DNA of 64,000 bases from CAVPUA01 sp963708805 (lineage in GTDB: Bacteria > Actinomycetota > Actinomycetes > Mycobacteriales > Jatrophihabitantaceae). Each line of letters starts with the position of its first letter. Position 1 is the first letter of the stretch. Positions 1 through 7,156 of the stretch are shown piece after piece. The notes beneath the pieces were generated by a model. That model was not told the origin of the DNA and did not search any database. It saw only the letters and a program-made list of their open reading frames with translations. The position numbers and the translations under genes are program-made. The stretch lies in the NCBI GenBank assembly GCA_963708805.1, contig CAVPUA010000003.1, forward strand, positions 806,001 to 870,000, in the 5' to 3' direction.

Positions 1-105
1 GACCTGGCCGACCTCTTCCTGCGTGACCTGATCGCCGTCACCGACACGTTGCAGACCGACGTCGCCAAGGTCGGGAGCAGCGGCCCGCCGTCGTTTCATC
101 ACTGA
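1..105 (+). CDS. 3' end of a truncated protein gene
   Basis: The window opens inside a reading frame of 34 codons that ends with TGA at 103-105. The visible tail is Leu/Asp-rich at first (DLADLFLRDLIAV), could form an amphipathic helix, and ends in a short Gly/Ser/Pro stretch and PSFHH. No domain can be assigned from so short a piece. It is called only because the frame is open from the edge and no other frame is better there. Confidence 0.35.
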   Translation, partial: DLADLFLRDLIAVTDTLQTDVAKVGSSGPPSFHH

Positions 106-121
106 CCAGTCAGTGACCCCA

Positions 122-376
122 TCAGCGGATGAGCTGCGCTCGGTGCTCGACCTGCGGGAAGCCCGGCGCCCAGGCCAGGTTCACGAGCCACTTGGTGACC
201 GAGTGGCTCCGCGGCCAGCGGTGGACCTCGGTGTCGTCCCACAGCAGCACCGCGTCTTCGACCTGGGCGGCGTGCCGTCCCGGGTGCCGTTCCAGCAGCT
301 GGCAGCGACCGCCGTCCACGTCGATGTCCGCGCATCGGCGGCGCGGTCCTGGCGGTGTGAGTTGGGGAATGCCCAT
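122..376 (-). CDS. Small Cys/His protein, unknown function
   Basis: This frame encodes 84 residues from an ATG at 376. The middle has spaced Cys, His and Trp residues: RCADIDVDGGRCQLLERHPGRHAA, then LLWDD and HRWP. This resembles the many short actinobacterial proteins with a CxxC/HxxH-like pattern that may bind a metal, but no family can be named with certainty. It runs convergently to the truncated gene at the left edge. The 235 bases upstream of its start (377-611) hold no convincing gene. The call rests on residue pattern alone, and the opposite strand is also open. Confidence 0.4.
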   Translation of the reverse strand: MGIPQLTPPGPRRRCADIDVDGGRCQLLERHPGRHAAQVEDAVLLWDDTEVHRWPRSHSVTKWLVNLAWAPGFPQVEHRAQLIR

Positions 377-611
377 GGCGAGAACACTGCCCGCGCGGCG
401 TTAACGGCCGGCGAAGCTGCGGTTGTCGGTCAACGGCGGGGATCGGACGAGGTGGCGTCGCGCCGGATTGTCCGCCCACGATGAACGGCGCCTCAACTAC
501 GTCTTAAGGACGCACGCAATCACCATCATCGATAGCCGCCGGAGTCGATCGCCTTCTACGCTTATCGGACTCGGCCGGGGGGGCCGCGCCGGCTGAGCGA
601 GTGGGATCGAC

Positions 612-1712
612 GTGGACTGTACGAGGGCGCTCGCGCAGACGGGCGTGGCTGTGTCGGGCATCGCCCTGGCCGGTCTGGTCGTGCTCGTGGTCGGCGTCGC
701 CCTGACCGTTGCCGCTCGCCACCGAACCACCGGGCGAGCACACCATGCGCTGGTGATCGGGATCATCCTCGTGCTGTTGCTGGCCCTCGACCCGCGATCC
801 AGCGGCGCGGCGACATCCGCGTCCTGTGCCCAGTCTCCGGCGTCCCCGCCCGCGTACGCGGTGACCCGGCCGGTGTCGAGCTGTGACCGTGTCACGCTCA
901 GCGCCGACCGCGCCAGTGCCGAACTGGGCTCGCCGATCACGTTCGTCGCCTCGGCGCCGACCGGTCTGGCGCCCGGCGTGGTGACGTTCTGGGACGGGAC
1001 CCGGACGCTGGGGACGGTCGGCGTCCAGGCGGGGTCGGCCGTCCTGTCGATCGATGGCCTCGGTGTCGGCGCGCACCGCGTGTTCGCGACGTTCACTCCG
1101 GTGGTCACGGCCAGCTGCGTACCCGATGGCTCGGTCGCGCTGATCGTGATCGTCAATGGCACCACGGCGGGCTCGGGCGGTAGCTCCGACGGCGGAGACG
1201 TACAAGCGATCCAGGCCAGGATCGGCGCGGGGATTCTTCTCCTGCGCAGTCCCTATGACGCCGAGCATCCGCTGGACCTCGGTGTCTTGCGATTGGCCGG
1301 ATCGGCTGATCAGTACGTCGGGAGGGCTCAGTTCGGAGACGGCTCCGTCTCCGGCAGTCTCTCGATCATCGACACCCGCGGTGGTGACGCCGGGTGGACG
1401 GTGTGCGTCCAGGGCGGCGACCTCGGCGATCCAGCCGGCGACCTCGTGTCCGGATCCAACTTCGGCTTCATCAACGTCGCAGCCATCAGTTGGCCCGGTG
1501 GTCCTCGGGTGACAGTGGGTGACCGGGCAGGGCCGACGACGGCTGTGGCACCGGGTACCGCCATCGGCCTCGGTGCCGGCCCGCAGGTGATCGCGCGCTC
1601 GGTCGGCTCGGGGGCGGGCACGGTCGGGCTGAGCGGTCTTGTCACCCTGGTCGCCCCGCTTAGCAGCGCGCCCGGGACGTACTCGGGAACGCTCACGTTC
1701 ACCGTCGGATGA
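612..1712 (+). CDS. Secreted Ig-like/WxL-like surface protein with an N-terminal LAQTG segment
   Basis: This 366-residue protein starts at GTG 612; an in-frame stop at 594-596 limits it upstream. Residues 1-40 read as a sortase sorting signal: LAQTG, a hydrophobic stretch (about 11-32), then basic RHR. A second hydrophobic segment (about 46-60) followed by SSGAATSA looks like a signal peptide. After that come a bacterial Ig-like domain (about 95-185, with SPITFVAS and GVVTFWDG) and a C-terminal domain of WxL type (about 215-366, with GWTVCVQ and ending YSGTLTFTV). The likely role is in the cell envelope. The sorting-signal-first order is odd: these residues may be the tail of a decayed upstream gene, with the true start near residue 41. 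Confidence 0.65.
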   Translation: MDCTRALAQTGVAVSGIALAGLVVLVVGVALTVAARHRTTGRAHHALVIGIILVLLLALDPRSSGAATSASCAQSPASPPAYAVTRPVSSCDRVTLSADRASAELGSPITFVASAPTGLAPGVVTFWDGTRTLGTVGVQAGSAVLSIDGLGVGAHRVFATFTPVVTASCVPDGSVALIVIVNGTTAGSGGSSDGGDVQAIQARIGAGILLLRSPYDAEHPLDLGVLRLAGSADQYVGRAQFGDGSVSGSLSIIDTRGGDAGWTVCVQGGDLGDPAGDLVSGSNFGFINVAAISWPGGPRVTVGDRAGPTTAVAPGTAIGLGAGPQVIARSVGSGAGTVGLSGLVTLVAPLSSAPGTYSGTLTFTVG

Positions 1713-1724
1713 CCGAACGTGTAG

Positions 1725-1737
1725 CTTGATCATCAAG
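1725..1737. terminator. Short palindrome between convergent genes
   Basis: A 13-base perfect inverted repeat, CTTGATCATCAAG, lies in the 61 bases between the convergent stops of the surface-protein gene (1712) and the NOS gene (1774). It is too short for a strong intrinsic terminator. Position is the only reason to call it one. Confidence 0.2.
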
Positions 1738-1773
1738 ACGCCTGGTCATGTTTGACGAGCCGCTTGGCTGCTT

Positions 1774-2907
1774 TCAGCCGCGCCGGATCGCGGCCTGCTC
1801 GGGCGTGCGGGCGACGAACTGTGGGCCGGTGACCTCGGTGTCGTAGTAGCGGTGGAACACCGGCGTCAGCGCGCCGCTGATCGGCGGGACGATCCAGCTC
1901 CAGTCCGCGGGGCACCGCCGACCGGCCCGCTCCTCCTTCTCGACGTGGGTCAGGAAGCGGCGCGACTCGGTGTGGTGATCGGCGATCGTCACCCCGGCCT
2001 GCGCGAACGAGTGCAGTACGGCCCGGTTGAGCTCGATCACCGCGCGGTCACGCCACAAGGTCTGCTCGGATGACGTGTCGAGGTGCAGCCGCTCGGCGAT
2101 CGTCGCCGTCAGGTTGTAGCGGTCGTGGTCGGCCAGATTGCGGGCGCCGATCTCGGTGCCCATGTACCAGCCGTTGAACGGCGCCGAGGAATAGGTGACG
2201 CCCCCGATGCGCAGCGCCATGTTGCTGATGGCGGGCACGGCGTGCCACTTGAGTCCCAGTTCGGCGAACCACGCGTGATCGGGGTGCGACAGGTGCACCT
2301 CGAGGATGTCGGCGTCCGACAGCTCGAACAACGTCGGCGGTTCGTCGCCCGTCTCGATGACGAGGGGCAGCACGTCGAAGGCCGAGCGGACCTCGGGGGC
2401 CCGCCACCCCAGTTGCTGCACCCGCTCGGTGAACCGCGCATACCGGGGATCGCCCAGCGGGCCGGCGTCCTCGGTGGGGTAGCCCGCATAGCGGATCAGC
2501 TGCTCGTTCCAGATCGTCGGTCCGGGCTGCCCCGGTTCGTCCGGCGCGAAGACGCTGACCACCGGTCGGATCCGGCCGCCGTTGGCCGCGATCCGCAGGT
2601 GGGCCCGGCAGTGATCGGCGATGCCTTCCGCGCTTGTGACATTGCGCAGGTCGCGCACGTACAGGCTGTTCCAGTAGAGCCGGCCGATGCAGCGCGCGCT
2701 GTTGCGCCAGGCCACCCGGCAACCCCAGATCAGTTCGGAGTTGGTGTGCCGGTAGGTACCGGTCTCGAGGATGGACGTGGCCACCTCGGCGGTGCGCACG
2801 ACCCGGTCTCCGGCGGTCGGGTTCTCGGCATGGAACTGGTCGACGAACTCGAGCGCTTCGTGGAGGTCGACCCCGGACGATCGTTCGGTTGCTGCCTCTG
2901 CGTGCAC
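1774..2907 (-). CDS. nos: Bacterial nitric oxide synthase oxygenase
   Basis: This 377-residue heme oxygenase makes NO and citrulline from arginine with pterin and O2; the length fits bacterial NOS (about 360-380). It starts at GTG 2907, two bases after the stop of the upstream flavohemoglobin gene, so the two are probably translated together. Diagnostic residues are all present: the proximal heme thiolate Cys73 in WRNSARCIGRLYW with the stacking Trp79, and the arginine-binding Glu252 in GWYMGTEIGARN. The C-terminal HHTESRRF...CPADWSWIVPPISG block is typical of the family. No reductase domain is fused, so electrons must come from another protein. The adjacent flavoprotein is the obvious candidate. 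No frameshift is seen. Confidence 0.95.
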   Translation of the reverse strand: MHAEAATERSSGVDLHEALEFVDQFHAENPTAGDRVVRTAEVATSILETGTYRHTNSELIWGCRVAWRNSARCIGRLYWNSLYVRDLRNVTSAEGIADHCRAHLRIAANGGRIRPVVSVFAPDEPGQPGPTIWNEQLIRYAGYPTEDAGPLGDPRYARFTERVQQLGWRAPEVRSAFDVLPLVIETGDEPPTLFELSDADILEVHLSHPDHAWFAELGLKWHAVPAISNMALRIGGVTYSSAPFNGWYMGTEIGARNLADHDRYNLTATIAERLHLDTSSEQTLWRDRAVIELNRAVLHSFAQAGVTIADHHTESRRFLTHVEKEERAGRRCPADWSWIVPPISGALTPVFHRYYDTEVTGPQFVARTPEQAAIRRG

Positions 2908-2909
2908 GA

Positions 2910-4499
2910 TCAGCCGACCATCTCGAATTTGTCGAAGTGGATCTTGGCACGCGGAACGCCGCTGTGGACCAGCTTGCTGACCGTCGTCGAGATCATCGGA
3001 TCCGGCCCCGAGACGAGCACATCGACCCCCATCGTCGCCCAGTCCCGCAGTCCGGGCACGATCTCCTCGACCCGTCCGTGATAGCCCTCGTAGGCCGGAT
3101 CGTCGGACAGCACGGCGTGCACTTCGGCGTTCAACCAGTAACCCCCGGCGTGGATCAGCTTGGCCAGCTTGTCGACGGAATAGGTGTCGTCTCGAGATCG
3201 GCCCCCGACGAACGTGTACAGCTGCGGTGCGTCGGGCCAGCCGAGGATCGACTCGACGACGGCCGTGATCGGTGCGGCCCCGGTGCCCGACGCGACGCAC
3301 AACAGGCCGCCCGGAACGGTGCCGGGTTCGACCACGAGATCGTTGCCCCTCGGCGGCCCGAGCGTGAGACGGTCACCCGGCTGGGTGTGGGCGACCAGCG
3401 CCGACGAGACGCCGGACCCACCGAGCGCGCGGACTTGGATGTCGAAGGTGTTGTCGGCGCGCGGCGCGCTCGCGATCGACATCGAGCGCCACTCCCGGCG
3501 GAACGCGGGCACCTCGAGCGTGAGGTACTGGCCGGCCTTGTACGGGTACGGCGCGTCGGGCTGGATGCGAAGGACGGCGAAATCGCGCGAGAGTCGCTGA
3601 TGATCGAGGACCTGCGCGCCCCACGACGTGGGCTCGCCCGCGTGCTGCATGGCGCCGTCGATCATGATCGTGGCGAGCCGCGTGTAGCTGCCGACGATGG
3701 CCGCCTCGTGTTCATCGGTCCACTTGTTGCCGGCCAGCCGCTTCCAGGCGCTGATCATGGCGGCGCCCGCGACCTCGTAGTGCCGGGGTTCGACGTCGAA
3801 CTTCCGGTGATCGGCCCCGAGCTGTTCCAGGTGCGCGGTCAGGCCCTGAGGATCGTCGGCGACCACCCACTGGACGACGGCCCGGCCGAACTCCTGACGC
3901 TGCCGGGTCATGCTCGACGGGAACATGAACGGAGCCTCGGGCACGCGCAGGAACAGCTCGGCGTAGAAGTCCGAGATCAGCCGGTCGGCCCGGTCGCTGA
4001 CGAACGAGAACGCTTCGCGCACCAGCGCCGGATCGAAGTCGCGCTGGTTGGCCGGGAAGACGGGCTTGGGCGGGGGCGGCGGTGTCTGGGCGACATAGAA
4101 CTCGGGCAGGTTCGGAGGCGGAAGGCGTCGTTGCGCATTGCCGACGACCAGCTCGCCCGGGGCGGCGATCGGCGGGGCCGGGGCAGCCGGTACCGGCGCC
4201 GGTGCGACGGCGGCGGGCGGTGCAGGTAGCTCGGTGTCCGCGTGGGGTGGGCCGGGCACCTCGGCTTCGAACGACTCCGGCCTCGGGTGCGCGCTAAGCG
4301 ACGTCGTCCAGCTCGTCGACCCGTCCGGCGACGGTGAATCGGTGGGCGGTTGGCCCGCCCCGCGTTCGTGTCCGTGCTGCGGCGCCGAGTAGTCGTCGTC
4401 GAGGAGCCATCGCCGTAGTGCACCGCGCAATCCCACCGGACACCCCCTGTTCAGGACCGCGCGCAACGCACTTGGCCTCATACCACGCGTGTCGGCCAC
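2910..4499 (-). CDS. Flavohemoglobin-type globin-reductase with a Pro-rich N-terminal extension
   Basis: This 529-residue protein precedes nos. Residues 1-150 form a Pro/Ala-rich extension of low complexity (APAPVPAAPAPP, QTPPPPPKPVFP). A globin domain follows (about 152-285), with candidate proximal His231 in LGADHRKF, then a FAD-binding domain (about 295-395; RSMS at 338-341 in place of the usual RxYS, GQYLTLEV before it) and a NAD-binding domain (GTGAAP at 405-410, ending KIHFDKFEMVG). Classical flavohemoglobins detoxify NO to nitrate. In this operon the protein could clear NO made by NOS, or pass electrons from NAD(P)H to NOS; the sequence does not decide which. The start is the first ATG; later starts would shorten only the extension. 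Confidence 0.88.
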   Translation of the reverse strand: MADTRGMRPSALRAVLNRGCPVGLRGALRRWLLDDDYSAPQHGHERGAGQPPTDSPSPDGSTSWTTSLSAHPRPESFEAEVPGPPHADTELPAPPAAVAPAPVPAAPAPPIAAPGELVVGNAQRRLPPPNLPEFYVAQTPPPPPKPVFPANQRDFDPALVREAFSFVSDRADRLISDFYAELFLRVPEAPFMFPSSMTRQRQEFGRAVVQWVVADDPQGLTAHLEQLGADHRKFDVEPRHYEVAGAAMISAWKRLAGNKWTDEHEAAIVGSYTRLATIMIDGAMQHAGEPTSWGAQVLDHQRLSRDFAVLRIQPDAPYPYKAGQYLTLEVPAFRREWRSMSIASAPRADNTFDIQVRALGGSGVSSALVAHTQPGDRLTLGPPRGNDLVVEPGTVPGGLLCVASGTGAAPITAVVESILGWPDAPQLYTFVGGRSRDDTYSVDKLAKLIHAGGYWLNAEVHAVLSDDPAYEGYHGRVEEIVPGLRDWATMGVDVLVSGPDPMISTTVSKLVHSGVPRAKIHFDKFEMVG

Positions 4500-4525
4500 A
4501 GACGGTAAGACACGCGCACCAGTGA

Positions 4526-4537
4526 GTAACAGGTTAC
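4526..4537. promoter_or_regulatory. Inverted repeat in the flavohemoglobin/nos promoter region
   Basis: GTAAC-AG-GTTAC is a perfect 5-2-5 inverted repeat, 27 bases upstream of the flavohemoglobin start and in the divergent gap to the secreted-protein gene at 4680. The surrounding 4500-4640 is visibly richer in A/T than its flanks, as a promoter would be. The regulator is unknown. Confidence 0.3.
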
Positions 4538-4679
4538 AGGCGAATAACGAGAAGAAGGAAGATCAACAGCTGAACTGTGCGGACCGGACCAAGATCAACT
4601 CTCCGGAGCGGTCCGCGCTGCCAGTTTCCGACATGTTAGATTCGAGTTAAGTCGGGGGCCGTCGACCGAACGGACTTCC

Positions 4680-5225
4680 ATGCGCTCGACCACCCTGCGC
4701 GCCTTGCTCGCTCTGAGCGTGACGGCTGGCGTCGTCGCCATCGGCTTCGTCGCGAACGGCTTCGTCGCGAACGGCGTCGTCGCCCGCTCACCGCACTCCG
4801 CTCCCGCGAACGCCCCCGCCGCTGTCGCGACGCCGGTCAACGGCGAGACGGTGGGCGTGGATCCGCTCGTGAGCGAGGGCCAACTGATCGCGTTCAGCGT
4901 GGACGGGTTCGCACCCGGGGCGGTGGCGACACTGACGCTGGAATGCCAACCGCTCGCCGCGACCTCCATTCGGGTCGACGCCGCCGGTACGGTGCGAGTC
5001 AGCTTCACGGTGCCGGCGCTGGCGCCCGCCGGATATCTCCTCGCGGTCACTGGGCCGTCCGCCGCGGTGCCGGGCGGCACGTCGGCGGGCGTGGTCGACG
5101 CGACGATCCCCCGTGCGGCGTTCTATCCGTTCGAGGTCACCGCGACCTCGACCCGCGGCTCGTCCGCCGGTCACCAGAACGGTTCATCAGTTCACGGCCG
5201 TTGCACCGGTGTCGTTCTAAAGTAG
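4680..5225 (+). CDS. Secreted Ig-like protein, probably frameshifted near its end
   Basis: The ATG at 4680 opens a 181-residue frame with a signal peptide (MRSTTLRALLALSVTAGVVA) that runs into a repeated GFVAN-GFVAN-GVVA segment coded by a 15-base tandem repeat (4743-4772). A single beta-rich domain follows (about 50-150: VGVDPLVSEGQLIAFSVDGFAPG, then VRVSFTVPALAPAGYLL), as in Ig-like modules of exported actinobacterial proteins. After about base 5150 the annotated frame turns implausible, while another frame gives RPPVTRTVHQFTAVAPVSF and a stop near 5220. A one-base shift there is likely. The gene is divergent from the flavohemoglobin-nos operon. Function is unknown. Confidence 0.6.
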   Translation: MRSTTLRALLALSVTAGVVAIGFVANGFVANGVVARSPHSAPANAPAAVATPVNGETVGVDPLVSEGQLIAFSVDGFAPGAVATLTLECQPLAATSIRVDAAGTVRVSFTVPALAPAGYLLAVTGPSAAVPGGTSAGVVDATIPRAAFYPFEVTATSTRGSSAGHQNGSSVHGRCTGVVLK

Positions 5226-5383
5226 GCGCCGTCACCGCGGCCACCTCCTCCGAAACTGTCCGGTGATTCCCCCAGCGGCGCGTTCCCGTTCACCTGCGGG
5301 GGTTGGCGGGGACGCGCTGTGGTGGGTTCCGCGAAGAGGGTGTCGCCGGGCGGCACCCGGCATCGGGCCGCGTCGGCCGAGCG

Positions 5384-6697
5384 TCAGGCCGCGTCGGCCG
5401 ACGCGGTTGCGATCCGGTTGCGGCCGTCGCTCTTGGCTCGATACAGCGCGGCGTCGGCTGCGTGCATCAGCTCGGTCACCGTCCCGCCGCCATGCGGGTA
5501 GGTGGCGATGCCGATCGAGACCGAGAGATCGTTGATCAACCGCGGTCCGTCCGGGTGCTCGGCGTAGGTGTCGAGCACGGTCACGCCGTGTCGGATCCGC
5601 TCGGCGACCGTGTGCGCCTCGGACTCGCGGGCGCGCGAGAGGAGCACCACGAACTCCTCGCCGCCGAACCGCCCGACGGCGTCGTTGTCGCGGACTTCGC
5701 CGGTGATGCAGTTGGCCACCGCGCGCAGCACTTCGTCGCCGTTGAGGTGACCGTGCTGGTCGTTGATCCGCTTGAAGTGGTCGAGGTCGATCATCAGCAC
5801 GCTCAGGGTCGCGTCGGCGCGGTTGGCAGCTTTGGCCAGCTCGCGACTCGCGCGATAGTGCCAGCTCGCCGCGTTGAGGACGCCCGTCTTGTGGTCGAGG
5901 ATCGCGGTCGTCTCGAGCTCCCGGTTGAGCAGGCCGCGGTGCAAGATCATCAGCGGCGGGAGGATCGCGATCGACACCGCGGGCAGGGTCACCATGACGA
6001 GCGCGACGATCACCGCGAGGCAGAGGGTCGCGACCTCGAGGAAGTTGTCCGGCCAGCTGCCGATCACCTCGTGCACCGAATGCGTACGGGCCCAGATGGT
6101 GGGGACGACGAGTACGGCACCGATGAGGAAGTAGACCGCCAGCGAGGCGGACAGGGCCAGTATCCCGTCGGTTCCGCGGTCGGTCGCCTGCTTGATGCCG
6201 CTGACGCCGAACAGGTTCAGGACGGCTCGCGCGAGATAACACGTCAGGATCACGAAGCAGGTGTTCATGATCGAGCGGTACAGCGTGATCTCGCGCAATC
6301 GGTACCAGCTGCGCACACTCAACTGCAGGTACAGGAGGACGACCAGAGCGGCGACGAGGATCGGCGGCAGCAGCAGTACGCCGGCGAATGTCCAGACCGA
6401 CGTCAAGTTGATGTGTGCGGTGTCGGTGAGTTGTCGCCGCATGCGTTCGGTCTGTCGACCGATCTCGGCCTGGGCGATGCCCAGCGCCGTCAGGCCGGCG
6501 AGCACCACGAGATCGTGCCATTGGACTGTGGTGTCCCTCGCAATGACCAAAGTCGACGCGACAACGGTGGCTTCGACCAGAAGAATATAAGCGACTATCG
6601 ACCGCGGTTGCGCCCATAACGCCCACGAAAATCGTCGGCGCACCACAGAAGAGGGCCAAGGGCCCTCGCTCGCGGAACTTAAATCAGTAATACTCAT
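5384..6697 (-). CDS. Membrane-bound diguanylate cyclase (GGEEF)
   Basis: This 437-residue protein would make cyclic di-GMP from two GTP. The N-terminal half (about 30-255) has six or more hydrophobic segments and acts as a membrane sensor of no family I can name. The catalytic domain (about 262-430) carries the metal-binding Asp of IDLDHFK (304 region), the active-site signature GGEEF at 345-349, and an RxxD inhibitory site (RDND, 336-339) five residues before it, so product feedback inhibition is expected. The ATG at 6697 is followed by MSITDLSS. The reading frame is intact. Its 5' leader region lies opposite the micro-ORF array on the other strand. Confidence 0.92.
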   Translation of the reverse strand: MSITDLSSASEGPWPSSVVRRRFSWALWAQPRSIVAYILLVEATVVASTLVIARDTTVQWHDLVVLAGLTALGIAQAEIGRQTERMRRQLTDTAHINLTSVWTFAGVLLLPPILVAALVVLLYLQLSVRSWYRLREITLYRSIMNTCFVILTCYLARAVLNLFGVSGIKQATDRGTDGILALSASLAVYFLIGAVLVVPTIWARTHSVHEVIGSWPDNFLEVATLCLAVIVALVMVTLPAVSIAILPPLMILHRGLLNRELETTAILDHKTGVLNAASWHYRASRELAKAANRADATLSVLMIDLDHFKRINDQHGHLNGDEVLRAVANCITGEVRDNDAVGRFGGEEFVVLLSRARESEAHTVAERIRHGVTVLDTYAEHPDGPRLINDLSVSIGIATYPHGGGTVTELMHAADAALYRAKSDGRNRIATASADAA

Positions 6698-6800
6698 AGG
6701 GTCTCACCGAACGGGCGAGATCGAAATAGGCGCGCGCCCACATTGCGCCACATTGCTCGCGATCCTGACCGACCGCGAATTACCCCCGAAAGGGTGCAAC

Positions 6801-6821
6801 ATGTCCAACCGCGAAGGCTGA
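6801..6821 (+). CDS. Micro-ORF 1, peptide MSNREG
   Basis: ATG TCC AAC CGC GAA GGC TGA encodes a six-residue peptide. AAAGGG at 6789-6794 is a modest ribosome-binding site six bases before the ATG. It is identical to micro-ORF 4 over all 21 coding bases. Confidence 0.5.
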   Translation: MSNREG

Positions 6822-6862
6822 CCCTCGCACTCGTCACGTCCCACCTACTTGAAGGAGCAGTT

Positions 6863-6880
6863 GTGAACCGCGAAGGCTGA
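6863..6880 (+). CDS. Micro-ORF 2, peptide MNREG
   Basis: GTG AAC CGC GAA GGC TGA encodes a five-residue peptide. A strong AAGGAG site (6852-6857) sits five bases before the GTG. The cassette is identical to micro-ORF 3 from the ribosome-binding site to the stop. Confidence 0.5.
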   Translation: MNREG

Positions 6881-6920
6881 TCGTCCCTCAGTTCCGTCCC
6901 GGCTACCCGAAGGAGCAGTT

Positions 6921-6938
6921 GTGAACCGCGAAGGCTGA
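6921..6938 (+). CDS. Micro-ORF 3, peptide MNREG
   Basis: The coding bases and the AAGGAG site match micro-ORF 2 exactly, 58 bases downstream of it. Only the bases before GAAGGAG differ (CTACCC instead of CTACTT). Confidence 0.5.
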   Translation: MNREG

Positions 6939-6993
6939 ACCAAACCACGCAGTACCGCTAGACCGTGCTACACCACCCCCGCTAGGAGTAATC

Positions 6994-7014
6994 ATGTCCA
7001 ACCGCGAAGGCTGA
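6994..7014 (+). CDS. Micro-ORF 4, peptide MSNREG
   Basis: ATG TCC AAC CGC GAA GGC TGA again, preceded by a strong AGGAG (6984-6988) at five bases. The ribosome-binding site differs in sequence from copies 2 and 3 but keeps the spacing, which argues that translation of the peptide is what is being kept. Confidence 0.5.
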   Translation: MSNREG

Positions 7015-7156
7015 ACTCACGCTAGCTTAACACCTAACTGGTCGATGCGACACCTGGGATTTGCGTCGGTCGAGTTCGGTGCGGTCGAACCCCTATCCCG
7101 CGCCGTTTCGACACGATCCAGATGTCGGTCGGCCCGAGGCCCAGTTGCCTCCACGA

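Larger units (their letters stand above)
6787..7014 (+). repeat. Tandem array of four micro-ORF cassettes
   Basis: Four copies of a cassette made of a Shine-Dalgarno sequence, a start codon, four or five codons and TGA recur 58-73 bases apart. The conserved core is AACCGCGAAGGCTGA. Copies 2 and 3 are identical over 30 bases (6851-6880 and 6909-6938), including the GAAGGAG ribosome-binding site. Copies 1 and 4 share 21 bases from ATG to TGA. The DNA between copies is not conserved. The array fills most of the 459-base gap between the diguanylate cyclase start (6697) and the MFS gene end (7157). I see no other gene in 6698-6786 or 7015-7156. Confidence 0.85.

Noticed and set aside
504..1736. 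Reverse-strand ORF of 410 codons over the surface-protein gene
   Set aside because: Low-complexity Arg/Asp-rich translation, whereas the plus strand has signal, Ig-like and WxL-like features.
1725..1737. FNR/CRP-type operator
   Set aside because: TTGAT and ATCAA are separated by only one base rather than four, and the site is between gene ends, not in a promoter.
2889..4229. Long plus-strand ORF of 446 codons opposite the flavohemoglobin gene
   Set aside because: It is a shadow of the real gene: Arg/Gly/Asp-rich, no domain, and the other strand has complete catalytic motifs.
5303..6619. Plus-strand ORF of 438 codons opposite the diguanylate cyclase
   Set aside because: Composition is that of an antisense shadow (RRRR, DRDR); the GGEEF protein on the other strand is certain.
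6787..7014. CRISPR array
   Set aside because: The repeats are unequal in length (15-30 bases), contain ribosome-binding sites and stop codons in register, spacing varies from 58 to 73 bases, and no cas gene is in the window.
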